Source of the DNA: Carboxylicivirga sp964602515
Lineage (GTDB): Bacteria > Bacteroidota > Bacteroidia > Bacteroidales > Marinilabiliaceae
Reading direction: 5' to 3'
NCBI GenBank assembly: GCA_964602515.1
Contig: CAZRRJ010000003.1
Span: 248,001 to 312,000 of the forward strand
DNA: 64,000 bases
A program made the translations under genes and the position numbers. Positions 37,452-47,093 of the stretch are shown in pieces (positions within the stretch are counted from its first letter, which is position 1; each line of letters starts with the position of its first letter). The notes under the pieces are model-generated. The model had not been told where the DNA came from. It saw only the letters and a program-made list of their open reading frames with translations, and ran no database searches.

Positions 37452-39881
37452 ATGAAGTTAAGGAGGCTATTTTTTCTCTTACTTACATTTGTTACAATAC
37501 ATAGCATGGTATTGGCCAATGCAAGTAAAGATACAGTGATACTACAACTTAAATGGAAACATCAATTTCAGTTTGCAGGCTTTTATGCCGCCAAAGAAAA
37601 AGGGTATTACGAGGCAGAAAATTTACATGTAATAATAAAACCGGGTGATTCCGGGCTGAATTTTGTAGAGGAAGTAATAACTGGCAAAGCTCATTTTGGA
37701 CTGGAGTCCTCTTCACTTATCTTATCACGTAACAAAAATATTCCTGTTGTTGCTCTTGCCGCAATCTTTCAACACTCTCCCGAAATACTCATTGCCCGTA
37801 AGGACTCAGATATAAAGCTTATTAAAGATATAAAAGACAAGCATATTTCACTTGGCTCCAATGGGCTTGGATCAACCAATGCCTTGTTACAAAAATTCAG
37901 TATCCCGGAAGATAACTTCCAATATGGTAACTCATCCTCACTTATCCAGGATTTAATAAATAAGGAAACAGATGTTATTGCCTCTTACGTAACTGATGCG
38001 CCATATATACTTGATAAGGCCGGCGTTGAACAAGTACACTTTACCCCCCGATTTTATGGTATTGATTTATATGGCGATATCCTTTTTACTTCGCAGCATG
38101 AAGTTGAAAACAATAAAAATCGTGTTAAAAGGTTTATTGATGCATCATTAAAAGGCTGGCAATATGCTCTGAATAATAAATCAGAGTTGATTCAGCTTAT
38201 CCATAACAAATACAACCCCAATCTAACAGAAGATCAGCTACTATATGAAGCCACTGCAATGGAAGACCTAATTATGCCTAACCTGATTGAACTCGGGCAT
38301 ATGAACCATGTGCGCTGGAAATATATAGCTGACACCTATGTGCAACTGGGCCAGCTACAACCACTTTATTCAATTGAAGGCTTTTTATTTGATGATTACC
38401 TGGTTTTTAATGAAAGAAGAACTAAACAGTTTTTAATTATACTAGTAGCTATTTTAGCTCTCTCTCTTATTAGTTTAATTGTTATTTTTTTATTTAACAG
38501 GCGTTTAAAAAAAGCTGTTCAGTACAGAACGGCCCAGCTTTCTACGGCTAACTATAAACTTAAAAATGAAATTAGTAGCCGAAAACTGGCTCATACAAAA
38601 CTAACCTTAAGCGAAGAACACTTTAAGCGTTTATTCGAGGATTCACCCATTTCATTATGGGAAGAAGACTTTAGTGGTACTAAAAAGCTTTTGGATAAAC
38701 TAAGCGAAGAGGGTGTAAAAGATATTGAACATTACATTAGGAATAATCCCGGATTTGTTACAGAATGTGCCCAACAAGTTAAAATTATTGATGTTAATAA
38801 AGCTACCCTGCAATACATGGAGGTGGATAATAAAGAAGATATTTTGAATGGTGTTCGTAAAGTATTTTCAGATTATACCATAAGTAATTTTGCCGAAGAG
38901 CTTATTGCTTTTTGCAATGGTAAGTATTTATATGAAACCGAAGCTGAACACATTACCTTTAAAGGCAATAAGATTCATGTTTCTATTACTGTTAAAATTT
39001 TAAATGGCTATGAGGATAACTGGAGTAAGGTTATTGTCTCTTTAATTAATATCTCCGACTTGCGAAATACAACTCAGCAATTAAAAAATAAAGAAACTCA
39101 ACTTCTTCAGCAAAACGAAGTGCTTAAGGGAATTAACCTTGAGCTTAAAAAAGCCAAGATAAAAGCCGAGGAAAGCGACCGTTTAAAGTCAGCTTTCTTA
39201 TCCAATATGAGTCACGAGATAAGAACGCCTATGAACGGCATTGTTGGCTTTACTGATTTACTAAAAAATGGCTCTTTAACTGCCGATGAAAAATCGCGGT
39301 ACCTTGATATTATTGAAGAAAATTCTCAACAGTTATTACGTATTATTTCTGATATTATTGATATTTCAAAAATAGAGGCTTCCCAGTTAACCATTGCAAA
39401 ATCAGAGATAGATATCAAGCAGCTTTTTAAATATTTACACGAGGTATTTACTTTAAGAATTAGTCGTACAACAAAAGATAAGCTTGATTTTAGCTATTTT
39501 ATTCACCCAAGCTTACCTGGCAAGCTAATAATAACAAGTGATATTACCCGGTTAAGACAGGTTATAGCCAACCTGTTAGAGAATGCTATTAAATTTACGC
39601 TGCAAGGTTCTATTGAATTTGGCGTTTGCCCTGCTGAAGATAATGGGTATTTATTATTTTATGTTAGAGATACGGGGGTTGGCATTAAGCAAGAACGGGT
39701 AGACCAGATATTTGAACGTTTTTTCAGAGAGGAAGAGCGTTTTGGCGTTAACCTAGGCGGTACAGGCCTGGGGCTGTCAATAGCAAAAAACCTGGTGGAG
39801 TTACTTGGTGGCCAAATAAGTGTTGAAAGTAAACCCGATGCAGGCTCAACATTTTTCTTTACTCATCCGTACAGTTCTTAA
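37452..39881 (+). CDS. Hybrid NMT1/ThiY-like substrate-binding and sensor histidine kinase
   Basis: The 809-residue protein has a signal-like N-terminus, then a periplasmic NMT1/THI5-type binding domain (VILQLKWKHQFQFAGFYAAKEKGYY at about 30-55), one TM helix (about 326-346), a PAS-like domain (LFEDSPISLWEED), a coiled segment, and a HisKA/HATPase kinase (SNMSHEIRTPMN, then NLLENAIKF, DTGVGI, GTGLGLS). It appears to be an extracytoplasmic ligand sensor for a pyrimidine-like or related small molecule. The ligand is inferred from the domain family only. No response regulator or receiver domain is visible near it. Confidence 0.9.
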   Translation: MKLRRLFFLLLTFVTIHSMVLANASKDTVILQLKWKHQFQFAGFYAAKEKGYYEAENLHVIIKPGDSGLNFVEEVITGKAHFGLESSSLILSRNKNIPVVALAAIFQHSPEILIARKDSDIKLIKDIKDKHISLGSNGLGSTNALLQKFSIPEDNFQYGNSSSLIQDLINKETDVIASYVTDAPYILDKAGVEQVHFTPRFYGIDLYGDILFTSQHEVENNKNRVKRFIDASLKGWQYALNNKSELIQLIHNKYNPNLTEDQLLYEATAMEDLIMPNLIELGHMNHVRWKYIADTYVQLGQLQPLYSIEGFLFDDYLVFNERRTKQFLIILVAILALSLISLIVIFLFNRRLKKAVQYRTAQLSTANYKLKNEISSRKLAHTKLTLSEEHFKRLFEDSPISLWEEDFSGTKKLLDKLSEEGVKDIEHYIRNNPGFVTECAQQVKIIDVNKATLQYMEVDNKEDILNGVRKVFSDYTISNFAEELIAFCNGKYLYETEAEHITFKGNKIHVSITVKILNGYEDNWSKVIVSLINISDLRNTTQQLKNKETQLLQQNEVLKGINLELKKAKIKAEESDRLKSAFLSNMSHEIRTPMNGIVGFTDLLKNGSLTADEKSRYLDIIEENSQQLLRIISDIIDISKIEASQLTIAKSEIDIKQLFKYLHEVFTLRISRTTKDKLDFSYFIHPSLPGKLIITSDITRLRQVIANLLENAIKFTLQGSIEFGVCPAEDNGYLLFYVRDTGVGIKQERVDQIFERFFREEERFGVNLGGTGLGLSIAKNLVELLGGQISVESKPDAGSTFFFTHPYSS

Positions 39882-39905
39882 ACTATACTTCAATTACAAT
39901 GCGCT

Positions 39906-39944
39906 TATATGAGTCTTAAGGTATTCGATAAAACACTGTTTTCA
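39906..39944 (+). repeat. Dispersed repeat 2, copy 2
   Basis: Similar to 33057-33098: TATATGAGTCTTAAGG, then TATTCGATAAAACACTGTTT. Confidence 0.45.
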
Positions 39945-40060
39945 AGCAAAGTACACAAGCTTTGAATTAAAAACTGTTTTGCTGCGTTTAATTTTATTGC
40001 AATGGTACACTATTCTTCTAAAATCATTCCTTGTAAATCTGCTCTTTATTTCAAGCTGTG

Positions 40061-40091
40061 TTTTAAATTTTAAATGGAACCCGGGTTGTTA
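40061..40091 (+). repeat. Dispersed repeat 1, copy
   Basis: TTTTAAATTTTAAAT, GGAA, CCCGGGTTGTTA aligns with 2924-2954 at 25 of 31 positions. Confidence 0.45.
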
Positions 40092-40246
40092 CTTTCTTGA
40101 TTAAATATCTTCCATTAGTTTATAATGGCTTTTTTCGGTCAACAAAGTGAAAATACCGCCGCTAATAGCCATAATCAATCATTTTTTTACTTGTTTTCCT
40201 TGTGAGATACAAGACTAAAATGAATGGTTACTGTGTAGTTGTTTTT

Positions 40247-40474
40247 TTAGAATACAGAATCAAGAACAATTCGCCCGCTTATAACCATCCAGCCTATAAC
40301 ACAAAAGAGAGCACCCATAACACCATAAAATACACGTGCACCATTGCGCCCCACTAGTTTAATAAGGCTTTGAGCCCGACGTTGCTTAAAAAACCATGCC
40401 CAGTTGGTTAGGGCTGCAACAAGAATTAGTATTCCTACTCCTATCATTAAATAAAACAAGGCAAGCAGATTCAT
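40247..40474 (-). CDS. Imm17-like small two-TM protein
   Basis: The 75-residue product is MNLLALFYLMIGVGILILVAA (helix 1), a loop NWAWFFKQRRAQSLIKLVGRNGARVFYGV and a second helix MGALFCVIGWMVIS. The NWxWFF...RxxQxxIKxxGRxGARxFYG core matches the Imm17 immunity family. Imm17 proteins are predicted to protect against contact-dependent toxins, but no toxin gene is next to it, so the role here may be different. It begins 12 nt after the end of trkA on the same strand. Confidence 0.7.
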   Translation of the reverse strand: MNLLALFYLMIGVGILILVAALTNWAWFFKQRRAQSLIKLVGRNGARVFYGVMGALFCVIGWMVISGRIVLDSVF

Positions 40475-40486
40475 TGGTCTCTTATT

Positions 40487-41827
40487 TTAACTAAACATTT
40501 TTTCTATTTTAACAAAGCTTGATGGCATAGCAAACAGTACCACTTTATCGTGCGGTTCAATAACAGTGCTGCCTGTTGCAATTATAGCAGATTCGCCACG
40601 GATTACACCTCCAACATTAACGTCTTTTGGCAGGCTTAGTTTATGTAATGGCCCTTTGGTAATTTTTGAGTTTGGCTGTGCAATTAATTCCAGTACTTCA
40701 GCATCGGTAGCTGTTAAACATTTTACATGCGATACATGCGCGCGTAAGGTGTAACGGTAAATGTGACTTGCCGCAATCAGTTTCTTATTTATGAGGGTAC
40801 CAATACCAATATTTTCAGCCAGGTCAATGTAATCTATATTTTCAACCTCAGCTACCGTTTTTCTTACGCCCATTTTCTTAGCTAACTGGCAAGCCAGTAT
40901 ATTAACTTCTGAATTACCTGTTACTGCAACAAATGCATCCATCTTTTTAATGCCTTCGTCTTTTAACAGTTCCAGGTTGCGCCCATCTCCATTAATAACC
41001 AGTGTGTCGGCTAATGTATCAGCCAGGCGTGTTGCTTTATCCTTATCTATTTCTATAAGTTTAATGCTGTATTGCCCTTCCAGGGCTTGTGCCACCTTTT
41101 TACCAATACGGCTACCTCCAAGAATCATTACATTCTTAATCTCAAACTGCTTTTTACCAGCATCATTCATCACCCTTTTTACAGCTGATTTGGTAGTGAT
41201 AATATAAACCAGGTCATTATGTTTGAGGGTTTCTTTACCTCTTGGTATTATGGTTTCGCTATCCCTATTAATGGCCACAATGTTGTATTCCTGTGTATCA
41301 TACATAGCTGAAATCTGGGCTAATGTTTTGTCTACAATAGCAGCATTATCCCTTATTTTCAGGGCAAACATAACCAGTTTACTACCAGTAAATTCGTACA
41401 TTTGGCGCGTTCCAACCTGCTTTAGAGAAGCCACAACCTCTTTGGCACCTAACTGCTCAGGATAAATCAATTCATCAATACCCAGTTTTCTAAAAAACTC
41501 TTTGTTCTCTTCCAGTAAATACTCATAATTATTAACTCTTGCCACGGTTGTTTTAGCACCCAGTTGCTTGGCTAATATACATGACAGAATACTCATATCC
41601 TGGTAAGGAGGAACGGCAATAAATAAATCGCACGATTTTACGTTTGCTTCACGTAAATCTTCAATGGACGATATACTACCTACTATGGTCATTAAATCAA
41701 AATGAGAATCAACTTGTTTTAATTTCTCATCTTTTTCATCCATCAATATAACATCATGGTTAGCTGAACACAGCATTTTTGCCAAATGGGTTCCAACTTC
41801 TCCTGCTCCTGCAATAAATATTCTCAT
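40487..41827 (-). CDS. trkA: Trk potassium uptake regulator TrkA
   Basis: The 446-residue cytoplasmic protein has two tandem RCK modules. Each starts with a Rossmann NAD-binding motif: IAGAGEVGTHLAK at the N-terminus and MILGGSRIGKKVAQAL at about residue 230. Each module ends in a TrkA-C domain. TrkA gates the TrkH/TrkG potassium channel in response to NAD(H). No trkH is visible in the window, so the partner must be elsewhere. The Imm17-like gene lies directly downstream. Confidence 0.93.
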   Translation of the reverse strand: MRIFIAGAGEVGTHLAKMLCSANHDVILMDEKDEKLKQVDSHFDLMTIVGSISSIEDLREANVKSCDLFIAVPPYQDMSILSCILAKQLGAKTTVARVNNYEYLLEENKEFFRKLGIDELIYPEQLGAKEVVASLKQVGTRQMYEFTGSKLVMFALKIRDNAAIVDKTLAQISAMYDTQEYNIVAINRDSETIIPRGKETLKHNDLVYIITTKSAVKRVMNDAGKKQFEIKNVMILGGSRIGKKVAQALEGQYSIKLIEIDKDKATRLADTLADTLVINGDGRNLELLKDEGIKKMDAFVAVTGNSEVNILACQLAKKMGVRKTVAEVENIDYIDLAENIGIGTLINKKLIAASHIYRYTLRAHVSHVKCLTATDAEVLELIAQPNSKITKGPLHKLSLPKDVNVGGVIRGESAIIATGSTVIEPHDKVVLFAMPSSFVKIEKMFS

Positions 41828-41988
41828 AATCCAAGTGTATTCTTTATGGCATCATTTATATGACTAATACCTGTATTCTATTAATCCCAACAATTACCGG
41901 GCTCAAAATAGAGTTGATATAAGACATCGCAAATTAATAGATAATACTACTAATACTCCAAATAATTACTCATATAAATCACCCTCTC

Positions 41989-44058
41989 TCACCTCAACCC
42001 TATAAAAAGGGTGCCTTCTTCATAAACATCGTGTAGATAATTAACATGTTTAGTGTAATCTTTCAACCAGCTGTTTTTTTGATGCTTTTTCCAGCCATTA
42101 GCAATTACTACCTCTTTTATATGCATTGTATTTCCAATCTCTTCAAGCGTCATTGGGGGTTGATTCATCAATATTAGTTTATTAATGCATACGGTATTAA
42201 TAGTATCTGTCCAGCAGGCCAAAGCTGGCACAATAAGCACTTGCTCTCCATTAATTTGCTTGCAAACAGGTTTAGCTTCTGTTTGCCGGTTCATCAGTTT
42301 TATTGAGTATGCGGTGGTAGCACCACAGTATGCCCATATTCCTTTAAATGCAAAGCTAATTTCCTTATGGCTTAATGGTGAACAGGTGTAAATCTGGTTT
42401 GACTTGTTTCCAATATAATTAACAACGCTCTTGCCTTTAATATTTGCAACAATAATGGCCTCTGATGGCCGTAACAGTGCTCCTGCACAATAGCTGCCTA
42501 TACCAGCCATTAGTGAGAGTAAGAAATATTTAAGGTGCTTTAAATTAGGGGAGTTGATATAAATGAGCAGGAGAATTATACTGGTATATATAAATATAAG
42601 TTGCCATTTGTGGATATACAGGTTGGTGAGTGTTGCCTGTGGCATGTGTTTTATTTCAAAAGCTACTTGCCCCATATACGATAAACCATTACCCAGTGCA
42701 GGTATTAACAACTCTGGTACAAAAGGTAAAAAAGAAAATACCGAGGCCAGAACAGCTATAATTAGCAGGGGTGATACAATTGGTATGAGCAAAATATTTG
42801 ACAGGATAAAGTACAGCGGAAGTGTATTAAAAGCATATATACTAATTGGTACTGTGGCAATTTGCGCCGCTAACGAAACTGCAATAACAGACCACAGCCA
42901 CCTGAATGGTGGAAATCTGAAGTAAAACCAGTTATTTATTAAAGGATAAAAACAAACAATTGAAGCCACTGCACAATGACTTAACCAAAAACCAATATTA
43001 AAAACGGCCTGTGGCTCCATTAATATTATAATAAACATGGAAGCTCCCAACAAATTAAACAGGCCTGTTTTAAGTTTTGACAACCGCCCAACCTCTAAAA
43101 TAGTAAACATGATACTTGCCCTAAGCACTGAAGGAGATAAACCTGTTATTAAAGCATATATCCATAAAGATACGATTAGTATACAAACCACTAAAACACT
43201 CTTCTTCTTTAATCCAACAGCATTAATTAAGCCCAGCATTAAGAGGTATATGATACCAACGTGTAAACCTGAAACGGCTAATAAATGCATGGCTCCGGCA
43301 GCTGAGAAGGCTTCTTTTTGTTCATAAGTCAGTTGGCTTTTATCACCAAGGTAAAGGGCGTTAAGTATTGCCAGTTCTTGATCTGCCATCCCATATTGTT
43401 TAAAGGTATTGGAGACATACTGCTTTAATTCAGCAATTAGAATCATAAGATTTAACTTATTGGAAGTATCTGTACTCCGCTTGTATTCCTCACTTATAAT
43501 CCGGAATGCTATCCGATGGTTGACCAGGTAATTGCTGTAATCGAAACTAAAACGATGATCCGGCTTTGAGAATGGAATAAACCGCCCTTTCAGTAAAAAT
43601 GTATCTCCAATATCCGGTTTTGCCCTGCCGGTATCTTTCGCTAAGTAAACAATGCCTTTACAACCTGTAAATGTGCTTAATGAATCCTCTGCAACTCTTA
43701 AATATACTTCATATTTATAGTTTTTACTGGTCTGCCCGACAGGCCTTATAAGCTCAACTTTTGCAATTACTTTATCATTTGAATTAATAACCTGCGGCTG
43801 CCTTAATTGCAAATATAATACACCTGTAAGCAGCAAAATGATAAACCCCAGTATACCTGATAAATACCTGTACTGATAATGTAGCTTGTGTTGCATCCAT
43901 TGCTTAAACCCAATGTAACACGCCAGGAAAAATCCTGTCAGCATTAATACTGTATTAAAGGATAAGTTGCCTTTGTGGGCTATATTTATTCCAATAATAA
44001 AAGGAAGTACAATTCGTATAAATGGTGATCTTTTCAGAAAGAGCATTAGCATAGGCAT
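41989..44058 (-). CDS. comEC: ComEC/Rec2 competence protein
   Basis: The 689-residue polytopic membrane protein has the ComEC Competence-domain signature AMHLLAVSGLHVGIIYLL and SPSVLRASIMF, with many TM helices. It forms the inner-membrane DNA uptake channel. The C-terminal soluble part is reduced and does not show clear metallo-beta-lactamase metal motifs, as in other Bacteroidota members. ATG codons occur at residues 1, 3 and 5 and the true start is uncertain. A perfect hairpin lies directly before the first ATG. Confidence 0.88.
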   Translation of the reverse strand: MPMLMLFLKRSPFIRIVLPFIIGINIAHKGNLSFNTVLMLTGFFLACYIGFKQWMQHKLHYQYRYLSGILGFIILLLTGVLYLQLRQPQVINSNDKVIAKVELIRPVGQTSKNYKYEVYLRVAEDSLSTFTGCKGIVYLAKDTGRAKPDIGDTFLLKGRFIPFSKPDHRFSFDYSNYLVNHRIAFRIISEEYKRSTDTSNKLNLMILIAELKQYVSNTFKQYGMADQELAILNALYLGDKSQLTYEQKEAFSAAGAMHLLAVSGLHVGIIYLLMLGLINAVGLKKKSVLVVCILIVSLWIYALITGLSPSVLRASIMFTILEVGRLSKLKTGLFNLLGASMFIIILMEPQAVFNIGFWLSHCAVASIVCFYPLINNWFYFRFPPFRWLWSVIAVSLAAQIATVPISIYAFNTLPLYFILSNILLIPIVSPLLIIAVLASVFSFLPFVPELLIPALGNGLSYMGQVAFEIKHMPQATLTNLYIHKWQLIFIYTSIILLLIYINSPNLKHLKYFLLSLMAGIGSYCAGALLRPSEAIIVANIKGKSVVNYIGNKSNQIYTCSPLSHKEISFAFKGIWAYCGATTAYSIKLMNRQTEAKPVCKQINGEQVLIVPALACWTDTINTVCINKLILMNQPPMTLEEIGNTMHIKEVVIANGWKKHQKNSWLKDYTKHVNYLHDVYEEGTLFIGLR

Positions 44059-44085
44059 ACAACATAAATAATAAATTTATGTTGT
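44059..44085 (-). promoter_or_regulatory. Perfect 11-bp hairpin abutting comEC start
   Basis: ACAACATAAAT and ATTTATGTTGT with a 5-nt loop end next to the comEC ATG. It could terminate the upstream sugar transferase transcript or hide the comEC ribosome site. There is no long T tail. Confidence 0.45.
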
Positions 44086-44115
44086 TTATATAATATAATC
44101 AAATGCATCACCCTG

Positions 44116-45255
44116 TTAAGAGCTTCTTATTTTGCCACTTAAAATATTGTAGAGGGCTTTAAAGAAGTATTTAACATCGGTTCTAAACGGATGAATCATT
44201 TTTTCAGCCATATATATCCGCTCTGCTTCTATGTTACTATCTTTATCTGGCATATTTAAAGCAACATAAGGTGGTATACACCCCGGCTTAAACTTTACCC
44301 GCATTGCTTTAACATCATCGGGTAGTTCATTAAAACGGGTTTTACTTAATGGGCGCATCCCCACCAGGGCCATATTACCAATTAAAACGTTTATCAGTTG
44401 CGGGAGTTCATCAAGCCAATATTTTCTGAATATTCTTCCCCATCTGGTCAGCCTGAAATCATTTGCCGGCTTACCAACTTCATTGTACCCATTTAAACGT
44501 ATCACATAATCCTGTAAATATTCGGAGTATGGATGCATTGTACGAAATTTATAAACTTTAATGTATTTTCCATTTTTACCTATCCTTTTCATCGCAAAAA
44601 TTGGTGCGTATGAGGGTTTCATATTATGATCGGGTTCCCGGGTTTTCATCACCACAAAATAAACCCTTCCATTAATTTCTTTGTACTCAATAGCCTCAAA
44701 ACCACAACTTACTATTCGGCCCAGTACTTCGGCCATGGTTAACCACCTGTATCTTCCTTTTGTAAAAAAGAAATAAATATGTCGTAGCTTAGGCACTTTA
44801 GGCCAAACACGATGAATTACAAAGCAATACAACCAAATAATATGGTATAACAGCCCTCTCTTGCCTTTAAAAAGCCTTACTTTCCTGTTACTTGTTGTTT
44901 CAACACAGCCAATATAAATACCTGCATCGGGTAAGGTTTCATTAACTTTTATAAGAAATTTATTTATAAACCTTACATTATTAATTTGCTGTATATTAAC
45001 AATGCTTCTTACTTTGTTACGATTAATTTGCGACAAATCATTATGCTGACAAGTAGATATAAGTTCTGTTGAATCATTTTCAATGCTAAGGTGCTGATCC
45101 AGGTATGTGCGTACATTAGCATCAAGCTTATGCCATAAACCCATTTTAGGCAAAGTTATCTGCTCCACAGAAAGTTCTTGTACACCACCACTTTCTTCTG
45201 CGACCTCTTCCCTATTGCTCCCAATTGCAATTGTTGATTCTACGGTTCCCATCAC
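44116..45255 (-). CDS. Polyprenyl-phosphate sugar transferase
   Basis: The 379-residue protein has a C-terminal bacterial sugar transferase domain: FAMKRIGKNGKYIKVYKFRTM, DFRLTRWGRIFRKYWLDELPQL, NVLIGNMALVGMRPLS, FKPGC(I)PPY. One hydrophobic segment precedes it (about 130-150, LLYHIIWLYCFVIHRVW). It lacks the four TM helices of WcaJ-like members, so it is of the shorter membrane-reentrant kind. It transfers the first sugar phosphate to undecaprenyl phosphate to start polysaccharide assembly. It is the nearest downstream gene of the exopolysaccharide locus, with a gap of about 226 nt to the AMP-ligase. Confidence 0.85.
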   Translation of the reverse strand: MMGTVESTIAIGSNREEVAEESGGVQELSVEQITLPKMGLWHKLDANVRTYLDQHLSIENDSTELISTCQHNDLSQINRNKVRSIVNIQQINNVRFINKFLIKVNETLPDAGIYIGCVETTSNRKVRLFKGKRGLLYHIIWLYCFVIHRVWPKVPKLRHIYFFFTKGRYRWLTMAEVLGRIVSCGFEAIEYKEINGRVYFVVMKTREPDHNMKPSYAPIFAMKRIGKNGKYIKVYKFRTMHPYSEYLQDYVIRLNGYNEVGKPANDFRLTRWGRIFRKYWLDELPQLINVLIGNMALVGMRPLSKTRFNELPDDVKAMRVKFKPGCIPPYVALNMPDKDSNIEAERIYMAEKMIHPFRTDVKYFFKALYNILSGKIRSS

Positions 45256-45481
45256 ACCTTCTTTTCTTATTGTATTAATATACGCTCAAAAATACGCTTG
45301 TGGTAGCGTAATTACACGAACGGTTTTGCGCTGTTAAGGGTTTATTATCGTATACTTATCTTCTACCATTACAAGCAACTTATTCATCTCTTATAAAAGT
45401 TACTTTATCAAAAAGCCAAGCTTATCATTTGAATTTTACGAACAAGCCAAAAATGATGGTTATTATCAACCTGTTCTCCAG

Positions 45482-46939
45482 TTAAACCTTCACTTTTTTC
45501 CCTGCTGCATTAACTTTCAACTTATTGGCAAACTCTACTATATGCGGTACTTTATAATGTGCCAGCTTCTTAGCACAATACTCCTTTACCCGGTATTCGT
45601 TAATAGAATTACTGGTACTTTTTATAACTACAATAGCCTTAATAGCTTCACCTAACAGGTCATCATTAACTGATTTAATGGTACAATCAACCACACCAGG
45701 CATGCTTACTATAACTTCTTCAATCTCCTTTGGACTTACCCGCTTGCCACCAACTTTTATTATTTCTTTTCGCCGGGCTGCATGAAAAATAAACCCATCG
45801 CTATCAACGGTAGCTAAATCACCAGTATATAACCATCCATCTTTTATTGTTTCTGCTGTTTCACCTGGCTCTTTGTAATACCCCAGCATTACATTATTTC
45901 CCTTGGCAATAATTTCGCCTATTTCACCTGTTTGTACTATGTTACCTTTTGCATTAACAACTTTCAGCTCAACACCCGGAATACCTTTACCTAAAGAACC
46001 GGCTTTGGCTTGAAGTAATTCAGGTGGCAAATAAGACAGTCGTGCTGTTGCTTCTGTTTGTCCGTACATCACATAAAAGTCTGTTTTTACAAAAGCTTCG
46101 CAAAACTCTTTAATAAATATTGTATGTAGTTTTCCGCCTGCCTGTGTTACATACCTTAAAGCCGGGTATTCATTATTTTTAAAAGCTTCTGTTTTGCGTA
46201 GTAAAATCTGAAAGTGACTGGGTACACCTGAAAAACCAGTACACTTGTATTTTTTCAGATCATCAATAACGGAATTCACAAAGATAAACGTATTGTTCAG
46301 AACAATACTGCCACCAACCTTTAAGTGTGTATGAAGTAATGACAAACCATAACAATAAAAAAAGGGTAATACGACTTCTACAATATCTTTTTCGCTTAAG
46401 GCTAAATAGTCTGTAATAGAATTGGTGTTTGCCACAATATTGCCATGCGAAATCATAACGCCTTTAGGCATGGCTGTAGAGCCTGAGGTAAATATGATCT
46501 GGGCTAGTTCATCATTTATAGTATTGGTACTATTCCAGTTCGTTTTATATTCTGTCAGAAGTATTCGTTCTGTTTCACTCTCATTAATTGATATTTTTAT
46601 TTCTGGCTTTAGTTTTAAACTGATTTGTTTGGATATAAAGGCCAATTGGACTTCACATGTTTTAATTATATGCAGAAGGCTTTCTTTCTCTATAGCAGGA
46701 TTAAGTGGCACAACTACATTTCCTGATTTCATTATGGCAAGGTAGCAGATAACGGATATACGACTATTAGGCATAATTAAAATGATTTTTTGCCCTGTTC
46801 CCAATGTCTTATTCAACCAATTGGCAAGTTTTGAAACGCCATCAATCAGTTGAGGATACGACAAGGTGTCTTTACGGCCTAAGATAAAATCAGTTTGCCG
46901 ACTGCCATGCTCTTGCAACAAATAATCAACACAGTTCAT
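45482..46939 (-). CDS. AMP-forming acyl-CoA/acyl-carrier ligase
   Basis: The 485-residue ANL-superfamily enzyme has the P-loop motif IIFTSGSTAMPKGVMISHGN, the acyl-site region YGQTEATARLSYLP, the TGD motif (WLYTGDLATVDSDGF) and a C-terminal Lys in NAAGKKVK. It would activate a carboxylate as acyl-AMP and load it on a thiol carrier. Its place in an operon with an acyl carrier protein, AsnB and a NadE-like protein suggests a carrier-bound acid for polysaccharide decoration. The acid is unknown. Family context: similar ligases occur in exosortase-associated polysaccharide clusters. Confidence 0.87.
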   Translation of the reverse strand: MNCVDYLLQEHGSRQTDFILGRKDTLSYPQLIDGVSKLANWLNKTLGTGQKIILIMPNSRISVICYLAIMKSGNVVVPLNPAIEKESLLHIIKTCEVQLAFISKQISLKLKPEIKISINESETERILLTEYKTNWNSTNTINDELAQIIFTSGSTAMPKGVMISHGNIVANTNSITDYLALSEKDIVEVVLPFFYCYGLSLLHTHLKVGGSIVLNNTFIFVNSVIDDLKKYKCTGFSGVPSHFQILLRKTEAFKNNEYPALRYVTQAGGKLHTIFIKEFCEAFVKTDFYVMYGQTEATARLSYLPPELLQAKAGSLGKGIPGVELKVVNAKGNIVQTGEIGEIIAKGNNVMLGYYKEPGETAETIKDGWLYTGDLATVDSDGFIFHAARRKEIIKVGGKRVSPKEIEEVIVSMPGVVDCTIKSVNDDLLGEAIKAIVVIKSTSNSINEYRVKEYCAKKLAHYKVPHIVEFANKLKVNAAGKKVKV

Positions 46940-46957
46940 ATTATCATTATTTAATGA

Positions 46958-47040
46958 TTGACACTAAGACACAAAGTCACCAAATTGTTTAACACTAAGC
47001 CCTATACTCTACTTCAATATGTCTTTGTGTTATGGTGTAT
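46958..47040 (+). repeat. CACTAAG/ACACAAAG-type intergenic repeat
   Basis: ACACTAAGACACAAAGTCACC and AACACTAAG...TCTTTGTGTT form a short direct and inverted pattern of the kind often seen between Bacteroidota genes. Function unknown. Confidence 0.4.
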
Positions 47041-47093
47041 AATGGTACTATTTTATCTTCTATACCAATTGCCCCATTACCCATGCTTAAAGT

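Larger units (their letters stand above)
39882..40246. other. Intergenic region with dispersed repeat copies
   Basis: No gene in 365 bases. It holds a copy of repeat 2 (39906-39944) and a copy of repeat 1 (40061-40091). Confidence 0.4.
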
